Assembly (NCBI GenBank): GCA_010015655.1
Contig: ML976724.1
Location: forward strand, 227,261 to 291,260
Source: Bimuria novae-zelandiae CBS 107.79
Taxonomy: Eukaryota; Ascomycota; Dothideomycetes; Pleosporales; Didymosphaeriaceae
Length of the DNA: 64,000 bases
Direction: 5' to 3'
Part shown: positions 36,378 through 48,825 of the stretch, piece after piece
Layout: each line of letters begins with the position of its first letter
Position numbering within the stretch: the stretch's first letter is position 1
Position numbers and translations under genes: made by a program
Notes under the pieces: generated by a model
What the model was told of the DNA's origin: nothing
The model's database searches: none
Seen by the model: the letters and a program-made list of their open reading frames with translations, nothing else

Positions 36378-38206
36378 ACGTGGTTCACCACCGAGCGGGC
36401 CAACTTTGCTAAATGCAGCCCACCTCCAGCTTATACTATAATGCTATCACAACATAACGCGCAACAACCTTATACTAAAAGCGTACTATAGCTTACTATC
36501 TAAGCTATAATTAAGGATCGCGATAAGAGTAAAAAACGCGTTATTATAGCCTTTAGCGTACCTTAAATAATAGTATAATAACGATGCTAAGGAGCCCTCT
36601 CTCGACGCGATCGCGAGCCTAACTTAAAGAAGCTAACTAAGCTAGAGGAGGAGGCTCTAGTCCGACGTATACTTAAGCTTAACTAGCGAGGAATAGGTGC
36701 AATAAGGGATATAGTCTAAGATATAGCTAATAATCTACTTACTAAGCGCGGTGGACAGCCTATTAGCAAGCACTAGATAGACAGGCTTAAGACGCGTACG
36801 CTAGAAATCAAGCTTTAAAGGAGCCGTCTATATAATTATTAGCGAGCCCTAAACGAAGATCCACGTATTATAACGCCCTAGTTTAAGCTAGTTACTAATA
36901 CTAAGGCTAAGTATGGTATCGCTGATGACGACACGTACAACTTCGACGAGACAGGCTTTATAATAGGGGTAATACAAGGTCAGATAGTCTTTACAGGCTC
37001 TAAAAAGCGAAGCAACCTAAAGAAGATTTAACCTAGTAACTATAGGTAGGTTACTAATATCCAGGGTGTTAGCGCTAAAGGCTAGGCTCTACCACCCTTT
37101 CTTATCTTCCTTAGCAAGGTTCTAATCACGTCCTAGTTCTATAATCTACCCTAAGACTGGGTTATTAAAGTTAGTCCTAATAGCTAGACGTTAAATAAGC
37201 TTAGCCTTGCCTAGCTAAGGCACTTTAATACCTATACTAAGGCGCGTAGTTTGGGTGCACACTAGCTACTAATTATAGATAGCTACGAGAGCTACTGCTC
37301 ACACGAATTCTATAAATACTGTGAGGAACAGAAGATTATTATTCTCTATATGCCTCCACACTTATTACACCTCTTGCAGCCACTTAATGTGGGTTATTTT
37401 TCGCCTTTAAAGCGGGCGTACAGCAATAAGATTAGTAGCTTGGCACGGTACGGCACTAAGCAGATTAAGAAGAAGGCCTTTTTACTAGCCTTTAAAGTAG
37501 CTTTTAAAAAAGTAATAATAAAGGCGAATATCTGCGCAGGCTTTAAAGGCGCTAGATTAGTCCTACATAACCTAGAGGCGGTGTTATTAAGACTTAATGT
37601 GGTTCTTTGTACGCTAACTCCACCTAACGTAGAGGACATCCTATGGGAATTAAAAACACTAAGCAACCTCCGCGAGATAGAGGCTTAGTTAACGCTAGTT
37701 CGTAAGCGTGTATAGAAGTATAAAGATTTACTAGTTTCTCCGCTTCTTAGAGCTGTTAAGCAGCTTAACAAAGGTGTTACATTAATAGGGCAAGAAATAG
37801 TATTAATTTAATAAGAAATAGCAAGGCTTCGCAAGATAGTAAAAATAGTAATAAAGGTAAAAAGTTAAAAGAGGAAGTATATTTAGGCAGCTAAGACACT
37901 TATAGTAAGAGAGGTAGTTAATTTAATGGCTAAAAAGGATAGTAGTAGGTAAAAGGAGGGTGAAGAGTCTGCAAAGAGGGTGCGTGGGCAGAGGCGCTGC
38001 GGACGTTATGGCGAAGCTGGCCACAACGCTCGCACCTGCGCAGTAGAAATTATAGATACATCTAATAGTAATAAGTCTAAATAGTATTTCTATGTTCTGC
38101 GACTTATAGTAAATTGTAGTGGTGTTGTAGGAGGCGCTTCGCAATAGACTGACTTTTAAAAAGTAGCCCGCTCGGTGGGGTTGGCCCGCTCGGTGGTGAA
38201 CCACGT
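36378..38206 (+). mobile_element. Pogo/Fot1-like DNA transposon L
   Basis: 27-bp perfect terminal inverted repeats beginning ACGTGGTTCACCACCGAGCG (36378-36404; inverse at 38180-38206) are flanked by TA (36376-36377, 38207-38208), the Tc1/mariner target. The 1829-bp element carries one transposase on the plus strand. The right end holds two copies of GCCCGCTCGGTGG 18 bp apart, the left end only one. Inserted in the integrase region of gypsy E. RIP stops are moderate and the terminal repeats are intact. Confidence 0.92.
36530..38070 (+). pseudogene. Transposase of pogo element L (DDE_1 type)
   Basis: Blocks in order: N-terminal helix-turn-helix with several RIP stops; the first catalytic Asp in DDTYNFDETGFIIG near 36925-36965; the second in LLIIDSYESY near 37270; then an open stretch from 37350 (112 codons) MPPHLLHLLQPLNVGYFSPL, where the third catalytic Asp (LQPLDV in relatives) is Asn, a G-to-A change. 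The C-terminus holds a CCHC knuckle reading RRCGRYGEAGHNARTC near 37995-38040, in which the second Cys is Tyr. Both substitutions are RIP type and would abolish activity. Confidence 0.8.
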
Positions 38207-40811
38207 TAGTTCTTTTACTAATATAGCTTTTTAATTAGCACGAATCTTAACTTTTTAGTTAGTTAATAAACTATAACTAAGATAAAATTATTAGGGCGTT
38301 TGTTCCTTAGTGTTAGTAACGCTAAAAGCTTTATAATAAAGTCTATAGTTATACTAGACTATAGTCTTAGGTGCGGCTATAGTAGTTATAGAAGACTATA
38401 GGGCTTATATCTCTTAGGCTTATTTTAGTAACATACTAAATAGTTGCCTAGTACCTTTTATACTACCTGCTATAGCCTAAAAATAGCGTATTTATTCGTA
38501 ACTTAGCGCGTTATCTTTATAATTCTTAAGTATCTTTATTCCTTATCTTCGTGTAATTTCCTAACTAATAATAATAATACTTAGTTACTTATCTGCACTC
38601 TGTTTCTGTAATTACGTATAAATAACTTTAGGGCCTAATCTAGGTTATATACGTGTTAACTATTATCTATAAGCCTTCTATAGTCTTAGAAATTAGCTAT
38701 AAGTAGTCTATAATAGGTGAGGTCTACGCGTTGTGCTTCTAGCATAGGCGTAAGCTATGTCCTATTATATTGCAGTATCCTATCCCCTGCCTTCGTAAGA
38801 ATATCGTCGTGGTCGATGTCGCTTTCTTTTTCTATAAGATTAGATTGTCTACTAAGGGCGTCTACCGCTCTATTAGCTATTCCTGCTAGATAGGTAATTT
38901 AAAAATTATATTTTACTAATTATTTAGACTATTTAGCTTGCATTTTATTAAGCTTCTTTATAGTTATAAAGTAAGTAAAGTTTAGATAATTTAAAAAAAC
39001 TTCTACCTAATATTTTACTCCCTTACGCTATGCTTCTTATTACTTAAAGTAGTTAATAATTACTAAAAGTTCTTTATTATAGATCTTATAGTAGGTTCTA
39101 CTCCAAAGAACTTCTTTAAATAGTGGAACACTAGTCTTTATTTCTTATTATTATATTTTTATAAGAGTACGACTCCTAGCGCGTAGTCTAATACATTAGT
39201 ATAGATATAATATCGCCACTCTAGGTTATATATCTATAATAGTAGCGCGGTTAAGAACAGGCGCTTTAGTTTTTTAAAAGCCTTTATTTTTTCTTTTTAT
39301 AGTAGTCGCTATTTCCTAGTCTTTATAAGTTCTATCAGTAGAGCGGTTATCTTAGAGTAGTTCTTAATAAATTTACGATAGAAGTTCGTAAAGCTAAGAA
39401 AAGACTAGATATCTTTTACTAATTCTAGTAAAGGCAATTCTTCTATTATTATAATCTTTTTTAGATCTATTTTAACACCTTCTCGGGACATTACAAATCC
39501 TAGGTATTCCGTTTCTATAACGTGGAACTTATACTTTTTAGGGTGTAGATGTAATCTATGCTTCTATAGTTTCTTAAGTACCTTTTAAACGTGCTCTCTA
39601 TGTTCTTTTAAGGAATCGCTTAAATAGATTAATACATCGTCTAGATATGCTATGCAGAATACGTCTAAGTACTTATATAAAGCTTAGTTTATAAGTTCCT
39701 AAAAGGTCGCTGGGGGGTTTGTTAATCTTATTAGTATAACAATATACTTAGAAAGATTATGTTACGTATAAAAGGCAGTTTTCTATTCGTATCCCCTTAC
39801 TATCTATATCTAATAGAATCTATCCTAGATATTAAACTTTGTAAACTCTTTAGCTCCTCTAAGTTAATTTATAAGTTCTATAATTAGGAATAATAGGTAC
39901 TAATTCTTAACTATTAAGGCGTTTAGCTATTTATAATTTATATAAAGTCGTAGCCTGCTGTCCTTCTTAAGTATAAAGAGTATTAGGAAGGCCGCAAGGC
40001 TCTAACTAAGCTACTATTTCCTAAAACAGAGATTTTTTTAATAGCTCCTTTAATTCTCTTTCTTAATCTTATGTATGGGGCTATAGGCTCTTTAGCTATA
40101 ATTTAGCTTTTTTACTAATAGTATCTCGTAATCCTACTTTTAGTATTTAGGTAGAACTATATTATTATATTCCTTAAACAGGTCTGCGATTTCTTAGTAC
40201 TTTACTAATAAACTAGGGTTCTTATTAACTATCTTAGCTAATTATACCCATAGATAGTATACTTATTTTAGGTGTTATTATAGGATCCTATTTATCGTAT
40301 AAACTAATATTTCTTATATTATAGATATATTATTCTCCTTTTTCTCCCAAGGTTCCTGGAGGGTTCCCTTCTACTATAGTTTTACTAGAGCCGTTATAGG
40401 TAGTTTCTTAAGTAAAATAATATTAATAAGCTAATTTATCTTTAGATTATGCTGTTTAAGCTATCTATAACTAATAATAGCTTTTATATCTCCTATTTTG
40501 GCGATAGTAAAGACATACTAGCTTTTTAAGCCTTTAATATTAACTTATACTAGCGCTGTCTCCAGGCGTAGCTAACTATTACTATATTCTTATAATTAGG
40601 TTCTATTTATAAGTCCTATTTGCAATAGTATCTCTTTATTATAATAGGGTATATTATATCTTTTAACTACTTTTAGGGCTACTAGATATGCGTCTACCCC
40701 TAGATTAATAAGGATTTTAATATAATATCTGTATATTATAATATTCTTAATTAAGCGTTTCTCGATTCGGCGAGTGTCTACTTAATAAGCTATAATAATT
40801 ATATTATTACT

Positions 40812-41064
40812 TGTCTGCACAGCCTCACCTTCCGCACTAAGGGAACTGTGTAACCCTATCATACCCCTGTACCCCCTCACTTCTAGTTAACCTGATACTG
40901 TACCGAAACCCCTTCGCCTCCACACCACCTGATACTCTATCACATCCACAAGAACTGGAAGGAAGGTATATAGAACTATTATAGCACACACACAAGACAA
41001 GACAGACACCAGATACCAAAGACAGAGAGTTACTTATTTATTCCTTACTACCTGTGAACTAACA
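40812..41064 (+). repeat. 5' LTR of copia B-prime
   Basis: 253 bp, TGTCTGCACAGCC...GAACTAACA (RIP-altered GAACCGACA). Confidence 0.92.
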
Positions 41065-44000
41065 CTAATTAGTGGTTACCCTCACAGTTAATGCTATAAG
41101 AGATAACCACAGACAGCAAGGAGAACTAGAAGAGACACGATAAGGGGTATAGCGATACCTTAAACCGTGTGCTAACGAGACCCTAAGCGTTTACTTAGGT
41201 CTCCGCGTCTATTACGCCTTTGCCGGAAGCTCGCGCGTCGTAGCCTACTACTAAGTAATAAGGACTTTAAGCGTTTACCTAAGTCCCTATTTATTACGCT
41301 CTATAGTACCTGCCACTAATAGTACTATTAATTAACCTGCGTTTTACTCTCTTAAAGAGACGCCTTACGACCCCTAAATCGCTTTCCTACGATGCCTTTT
41401 ACTAACTATCTTACGAAGGAAGAACAGGCGCTTATTAATAAGGATAGCTAGGGCTAGTCCCTTAATATTAATGAGAATACAGATATTATAAAAATTAATC
41501 TAAAGAGTGTAAACACATATATCCTTTTCTACTACCGAATCTCCCGAAACAAAGAATAGGAGGACTATAAGCTATAGGAGCAGATAACTATTATCTTTAA
41601 AGGATAGCTAAAAGAACTCTTTAATAAAGGTAATAAATCTCTTATTACTAAATTCTAAGACCACCTACGCAAGCAAGGCGTCTTTATAGCTAAGAATAAT
41701 AAGTTAATTGCCTATAATATTGCAGAAGCACTACAGGGCGACTATTATAAATAGACTAATAAAGAGGTTGCTTACTAGCTTAAAATAAACAAGAGGTTTA
41801 ACTCGCGCTTTAATCCAAATCTTGCGACATCGCCTTTATATAATACGCCTCTATTATAGTAATCTTTTTAATAACCCTTTGCGCACCTTGCTTCTTCTTA
41901 ACTAGCTTTAATAGCACGCACTGTTTACTAACCTATACCTCTACTAAAATGGCAGCCCACTATATACCTGCCCCCTTATTAGTAGCACAACGCGCCTTTA
42001 TCCTCTATGCAGTAGCTGAACCAGTATAATACGTATAACCCCTATCTATAGCACGAAAGCCCTATAGACGCCACACGTCTTAACAACACATATTAACTTA
42101 TTACAGACCTCTGCAAGCTATACGACAATAAAAAGCGCTTTAAAGGTAAGCTATATAACGTGTTTAATACTAAATTTAGAATCTTCCGAGACAATTGCAG
42201 TAAGATAGGGCTACCTAAGTAACACTAGGATTAAGCTTTTTCTATTATACTAAAAGATAGAGCGTTTAACTACTACTATAACCGCCTCGCGGGTCAGGGC
42301 TATAATCTTAAGATAATAATAGGTATAATAAAGAGCCACTTTTATAATAAGGAGAATTGTTAATTATACCTTAAGCGAGTGGAGAATAATCACGCTAGTA
42401 CGTATAATTAGCGCCTACCCTAATAAATCTCGTCTTAATGCTCTCTAATTACTTATTAACAAGCTCTAGAAGCTTTAACGCGGGTTAGGCTATAACTACT
42501 AAAGTAATAATATGCTACGCGAATAACTACTTAATACGTGTAGTAGTATTAAGGACTATAACCTTACCCTCTTCGCCCTAGCGCCTACTTTTAAAGGCCT
42601 CTACTCTACTCTACGCTTATTTATTAGCGCTACTACCCGCTCGCGCGAGGCGCGTAATTTAAGCCTAATATAATATACTACTAATAAGGAGTATTAGAAC
42701 TACTATAACCTCTAATACCCCTATAAGGACGACCCTAACGCAAACGGCCATAAGCAGTACTAGACTAATAGGACCTATAAAGGTAAAAGCTTATAGAGAG
42801 GTTAAGGTAATAAATTACAAGAATTCTTATCGCGCTTCTGGCCGTAAGACGTTAATAATTATGGACTCTATTAAGGTAACTCTTAAGGATTACCCTTCTA
42901 ATAGCTACTGCAACCTAAGCAATAGCAATCTTAAAAGAAATACTTTATTTATAGTAAGCCTAGCTACTAATTAATAAAGCACTCTAGGGACGAGCGTAAG
43001 TAATTTTATAATAGATTTTGCTAGATAGCGTTAGCCTACTTATATAACACGCAACCTAACGTCGCTAACTTTTACGCTTTCCTAACTAAGTACAAAGGTA
43101 TCGAAATTAATAATAAGGCCTAGTAAATACTCGCTACTAAAATAATAACTAAGGGAGATTAGTTTATTACTAAGTTTTCTAGTATAATTAATGGTAATTA
43201 GATAATTGCCTACTTAAACGACTAAGCTATATACCACGCGACTACACGAATTAACGCGTTTAAGGCTATAGATAATACGCCTACCACCATATTTATGTTT
43301 AAGGATTAATATAATAAGAAAGTCTTTTAGGGCATTATGCCTAACACGGGAGCCTTAGGCGTCTTAATAGCTAGAGAACTATAAGCGACTACTCTACAGG
43401 CAGCCATAAGCTTGCAAATAGATACCTTAATAGCTGAGTAGCACTAAATCCGCTTTGGCAGAGGCTAGGCAATTACATCTATAGGCACCCTACACGTCGA
43501 CATAGTAATTAGTAAAGTCACGTTCCACGTGCTACCTACTAATACGCCATTCTTGCTCTATCTAGCTAATATAGATAGACTAGGCGTTAGATATGACAAC
43601 CTGCGCAACGTACTGGTCCAGGGCAACTAGCTACACCTAGTTATGCGTAAATAGGGCTATTTATAGCTCCTTGTAAATTAACCTGAACGCACCGTAGCCG
43701 CTAGCTACTACCTTATAGAGACTAAGCTACGCTAGCTTTACTAACGATTTGGCTACCTATTAGCTTATTAGCTCTACGACTTGCTTATTCGCGCTGGCTA
43801 TAATAACGTCTATAAGAAGCTTATTAACAAGCTTGTTAAGTACTGCTAATAGTGCGAACTAAATTAGAAAGCACCTAGACGCTTTAGATTTAAGCTTAAG
43901 GAACTAGACCTAGACTTTAACTATAAGGTAATTATTAATATTATGTACCTAAATAGAAAACCTATCTTATATATAGTTAATAACGCGATTGCCTTTTAAG

Positions 44001-46237
44001 CTACTCGCTTCCTTAAAGATGCATTAGCCGTAAGCACTTAGGACGCTCTACGGCATTACTAGATTAATACCTACCTTAGACTGCCTAAGTATCTTGTCTA
44101 TAACGCTGGCAGGAACTTTATTTTTACTAAATTTAAGTAACTTGCTAAGTTACTATTAATTAATATTAAAGAAGTACCTGTAGAAGCTTATAACAGCGTA
44201 GGCAAGGTAGAGCGGTACTATGCTCTATTATAACGTGCTTTTAAGACTATTCGAGCTAATTTACCTATAATAATAAACAGGTAGCTTATCTTACAAATGG
44301 CTATTAAAGCTATTAACAACATAGTAGGTCCTAATAGTCTAGTGCCTACGCTTCTTGTCTTTGGCGCCTACCCACGAATAATAGAAGACTCTCCCCTATT
44401 ATTATTAATTACTTAACGCGCTGCTGTTATTAAAAAGGCTATAAGAGAGGTATAATAGGTATATAAGGCGCGTTAAATTAATAATACGCTAGTAACGCGT
44501 AATAGACCTACAACGCTTAAAATAACTATACTACCTATTAACTCTAATGTGCGCGTTTGGCGCGAGAAGAATGGATAGATAGGCCCCTATAAGCTTATTA
44601 CTATAACGAATAAGACCTGTACAATATAGCTGCCGCATAGCCCTATAAATTTCCGCTTAACGATTGTTAAGCCGTACTATACGGATACCTCCCCGACAAA
44701 CAACGAACTAGCCACGCCACTAGCAATTAATAATAAGGATAATAGCTACCTAATAGATATACTAAATAACGGAGACAATAATTAGGACAAAGATAGTAAA
44801 ACTAGTAGGACTAACTAGCATTAAGAATAAGCTTCTAAACTCCCTTAATAAAAACGCAGCTAACCTAAAGGTAGTAAGAATAAGCCTAAAGCCACTATAG
44901 CCCGCGCGAACCCTTATAGGATAGCTTATACGGCTCCTATAGCGTACACTGTCCACGCAGCGCCTAACGAAGCTCACATAATAGAGGTCTTTATAACGTA
45001 TAAAGAGAATACCAACCAGCTACTTGCTATATAGCTACGCCAAGAGCAAAAGATAACTACACCTAGTTAACTATTTAAGCTATTAGATAATAAGGAAATT
45101 AATAGCCTTATTACTAATAGAGTCTTCCGCTTTGAACAATACGATCCTAGTAAGCACTAAGGACGGATTTTTAAATCGCGACTAGTACGCGAAATTAAAG
45201 GCAAGACTATTACTACCCTATATAAGAAATTACGTCTTGTAGTGCAAGGCTATTAAGATGATAGCAAAGTAATAATCCTTACCTAATCGCTAACTATCTA
45301 GCGAGCTAGCTAACGAATTATACTAGCTATTGCTCCTTTACTCATGCGTAATAGAGTTCTGTTAATAAATAGAGAGATCTTGCTCTGGCTACGAGATATT
45401 ACCTAAGCATACGTATAGTTACGCACAAAGCTTAACTAAGTAGTTATTACCTACTTACCTAAGGAAATTAAATATAAGTATCCACCTAGCACAGTTATGA
45501 TAGTTGAGAAGCCTCTATACGGCCTAGCTAAAGCCAGTACTTTTTAGTGGGTAATATACAGCGCTTATTACAAGGAAAAGCTTTATATAAAGACCTTAAC
45601 GTATGATCCATGCCTGCTTGTGACCACTACTTAGGACGCCTTTGGCATAGTAGGCATGTAAACTAATAACACACTTACCCTCGCGGATAAACGTTTCTCT
45701 AACCTAAAGGAGAAGGAGTTAACATTTATAGCTAAGCTAAAGGAGAAGCTAACACCTACTACTTTATTAATTTTTAATAGCTACGTCTTATTAATTAATC
45801 ACACTAGCAAGCTCTTACTATAACAAAAGGATTAGGGCAAGAAGATTTATCTTATTAACGCAAGCTTAGCTAACTATTAATAATAGTATATTAAGCAGAG
45901 GGCTCGTGGCGCCTACATCGCGAGTATCTGCTAACTAGAGGTAACTTTTAACCTCTCTATTACCGTATAAACTTAGGAGCCTACCGCCGACAACGTTAAC
46001 GCGTTAAACAAACGCCTACAGTGGCAACTAAATAATCTTAATTATAGCCTTACCTATAAGGCACTTAACCTAGCTTAGGCTAAAGTTTTTGTCTTTATTA
46101 ACGGCTCCTTCGTAAACAACAAAGATTTAAGTAGCTAGATTGGCTACATAATTATAGTAGCTATAGAAGATGTTGCTAACGCAGAGTTTACTATTTATAG
46201 TAATCTTATTTACTAGAGCTCTATAAAGAGCAAACGC

Positions 46238-46459
46238 GTGACCCGGAGCGTACTTACATTAGAAATCTACGCAATAGTAGGAGGCGTTAACCTCGCATAC
46301 TCTATTACCTCGACGCTTGCCATGGTTACAAAGCAGCTTAGTCTGCTATCTCTCCCCCTAGTAGTTTGTACGGACTCATACTCACTGTATGAGTGTATTG
46401 TCAAGCTAGGAACGACTAAGGAAAAACAACTAATAATTGATATTATGGCCTTACGTTAA
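46238..46459 (+). pseudogene. Open fragment of copia B-prime RNase H
   Basis: 73 codons: MTRSVLTLEIYAIVGGVNLAYS, then LPLVVCTDSYSLYECIVKLG and KQLIIDIMALR. This is the RNase H domain with the TDS catalytic Asp kept. Upstream reading is continuous with RT apart from RIP stops, and a TAA follows where relatives have Gln. Confidence 0.8.
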
Positions 46460-46751
46460 TTATATGAGAGAAGGGAGTTGTTTAAGGTTTAATAGGTAAA
46501 TAGCTAAGACAATCTTGCTAACGCTATAACAAAAACATCGCTAAATAAAGCCCTAGAAACTTTTATTAGTACAAACTCGCTACGCGTATAAGTTAATGGA
46601 TAGGTAATACGCAAGGACCCTATAAACTAGCTCTAATAACAATAATTATAATAACTACTATAGTTATTACCTTTTAACTTTCGCAAACAGCCTCTCCAGT
46701 GAGTGTACACCTGATCCACACTTGTTTTTACTATAAAAGAAAAGCTGCCAG

Positions 46752-47004
46752 TGTCTGCACAGCCTTGCCTTCCGCACTAAGGAAACTGTGTAACCCTATC
46801 ATACCCCTGTACCCCCTCACTTCTAGTTAACCTAATACTGTACCGAAACCCCTTCGCCTCCACACCACCTGGTACTCTATCACATCCACAAGAACTGGAA
46901 GGAAGGTATATAGAACTATTATAGCACACACACAAGACAAGACAGACACCAGATACCAAAGATAGAGAGTTACTTGTTTATTCCTTGCTACCTGTGAACC
47001 GACA
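46752..47004 (+). repeat. 3' LTR of copia B-prime
   Basis: 253 bp, TGTCTGCACAGCC...GAACCGACA; followed by TTACT. Confidence 0.92.
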
Positions 47005-47699
47005 TTACTAATGTGGCTTATTACCTAGTAATGTCCTAGATTTTTAAGTCCTTAGGCTTGCTGTCCGGGTCCGTGGTTTCCTAAATCTAGTCTTTAATCT
47101 AGGCTAGTTTTAAGATTTTATTAACTTTATACTATTTATAGCGCTAGTAGTACACACTATAAGCTTCTTTAATTTTATTAGATTTATATACTCCCAGTAC
47201 TCCGTGCTAAAAGTAGTTTAGGATAAGGCATTCGTGCCTTATAAGCTTATAGTAGCTTAGTTAATTTTTAGAGGAGGCTACCTCCTCCTGCAGGCTTAGA
47301 TACGCTAAGCATTATAGGCAATACTTACCTTATTAGATAGATAGGTAGGTTTCTTTGTGTCCTGTCTAGGTTACTCCTGTAATATTTCTAGGATTGTGGG
47401 GATCTCTACCGCGTGGGAACTATCTAGTTGCGTATTTCTATTAGGCATAGATATCGTAAGTGTCTTTAAAGCACCTATACTAGCTATTCTACTTATAGTA
47501 TTTTATCTAGTAAAGTGAAAAGTATTTATAGTAGTTATTAAGCACTTTACACTAGTCTTTTCTTACCTAATAATAGTCTAAATTACTAGGGATGCAAGCT
47601 ATCTTAGCTTGTCCTTTATAATATTACTAATATCTTTTTTTAGTATATTACTACTATTCCGCGCGTGCGTGCTACTTTACTATTATAATTTAGTATAAA

Positions 47700-48160
47700 T
47701 AGTATACTAGTACTCCTTATATCTCTTTAGCTAGCTAGTAGACGTCCTAAGTATTTAGTCCTTACACTATTATTTTCTAAGTGCACTAAGGTAGGTGATG
47801 TAACTTATTATTATATATTTAGTATATTTCTTTTACTAGTTAGCTAATAATATTATATTCTTATAGAACTATTTATTTTTCTACTTATTTTATTAGTTCT
47901 AAGATTTCTTACGTAAGATCCTCTTCGTCCCTTACTAAGGTAAGAGTAGCTATTACTATATTAAGGAGGTTAATTATATTAGCCTCTATTTTTAGCTTCT
48001 TGTAGTTTCTAGCAAAATGCCTTTATTCTCTATAACAAAGACATGCTTTGTCTTTATACTATTATTATCTTTTTATAAGAGATATAGAGTTCTTGCCTTA
48101 TCTAGGTCTTTTAAACTTCTAGTTCTAGTCAGCCTATTTTTATGCTAATAAACTTTATTA
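47700..48160 (-). pseudogene. Gypsy E Gag C-terminus with zinc knuckle
   Basis: Minus-strand reading KDKACLCYREQRHFARNYKK is a CCHC nucleocapsid knuckle with the fourth ligand Cys turned to Tyr. It is followed by ATLTLVRDEEDL. The gag N-terminal half lies across element F at 51400-50614. Confidence 0.65.
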
Positions 48161-48313
48161 GCTATTGTTACAAAAGGCACCTTACTAGAGCTTTCTGCGC
48201 TAGCTAGGGTTAAGCCAAGTAGCCAAGTAGCCAAGCACGCGATCCCCTAAACCTATAAATAGCTAGTTATCGTAGAGCTTTCTCTCCTTAATAGACTTTG
48301 TTTTTAAGCTCCC

Positions 48314-48825
48314 TGTTAGGATCTGAACATGTATAGGACGCGGAGGACCAACGGGCCCTCAGCGGGGGTGACACTTGGTGGGGTTGCGCAACCGAGGTCA
48401 CGTGATGTACCATCCAGCCAAGGCAGCACCAGCCATGGAAGGCAGCACCAGCCATGGATGGCAGCACCAGCCATGGAAGGCAGCACCAGCCATGGATGGC
48501 AGCACCAGCCATGGAAGGCAGCACCAGCCGTGGATGGTGACACCAGCCATGGATGGCAGCAAGACCTTGGATGGTACAGAAATCCTTATGTATATAGGAA
48601 CGCGAGAATGATCTCTCATATTCGCGTTCAACCTGTTTATCAATCTATCGTTTGGATCTGACTAAGCAACCTTGTTGATTTGATTGTGCTGTACACACCT
48701 TCGATACCAACACCCCAGTGACAAGCGCAAGCTATCACTACACCCTCTCCCGTCCTACCTAGTACTCCTGCCCGAGAACCAACCTTAGCCCATTTAGGAC
48801 CAGCTATCCTGGATGGAACCTAACA
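48314..48825. mobile_element. GC-rich solo LTR G with minisatellite, RIP-free
   Basis: 512 bp with ends TGTTAGGATC and GGAACCTAACA and perfect target duplications CTCCC (48309-48313, 48826-48830). A TATA-like GTATATAGGA lies near 48590. From there to the end it matches solo LTR H closely (AACCTGTTTATCAATCTATC, CGATACCAAC and others). It is not AT-rich and shows no RIP. The ORFs on both strands here are products of a 19-bp repeat and are not genes. Confidence 0.82.
48422..48554. repeat. 19-bp minisatellite, seven units
   Basis: Unit GGCAGCACCAGCCATGGAA alternates with a version ending GGAT. The first five units are regular and the last two carry substitutions. Each unit centres on the palindrome CCATGG. 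Because 19 is not a multiple of 3, all frames stay open and produce spurious repeat ORFs. Confidence 0.95.

Larger units (their letters stand above)
40812..47004 (+). mobile_element. Copia element B-prime, full length, inserted in gypsy E
   Basis: 253-bp LTRs (40812-41064, 46752-47004) with perfect target duplications TTACT (40807-40811, 47005-47009) define 6193 bp, same family as B in opposite orientation. Plus-strand reading: gag from 41392 (MPFTNYLTKEEQALINK), protease-region PNTGALGVLIA near 43335, the block RFGRGQAITSIGTLHVD near 43450, and integrase 43700-44900 (GKVERYYALLQ, LVPTLLVFGAYPR). RT is at 45150-45950 (LRDITQAYVQL, KPLYGLAKAS), then RNase H with an open 73-codon piece at 46238-46459 (CTDSYSLYECIVKLGTTKEK). 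Gag-PR-IN-RT-RH order is copia. Stops are mostly TAA/TAG at former Gln codons. Confidence 0.92.

Noticed and set aside
48422..48554. Possible CRISPR-like or satellite array
   Set aside because: Units are directly adjacent with no spacers, only seven copies, inside an LTR; a minisatellite.
48288..48661. Several overlapping repeat-containing ORFs on both strands
   Set aside because: They are translations of the 19-bp minisatellite in solo LTR G, which stays open in all frames because 19 is not a multiple of 3.
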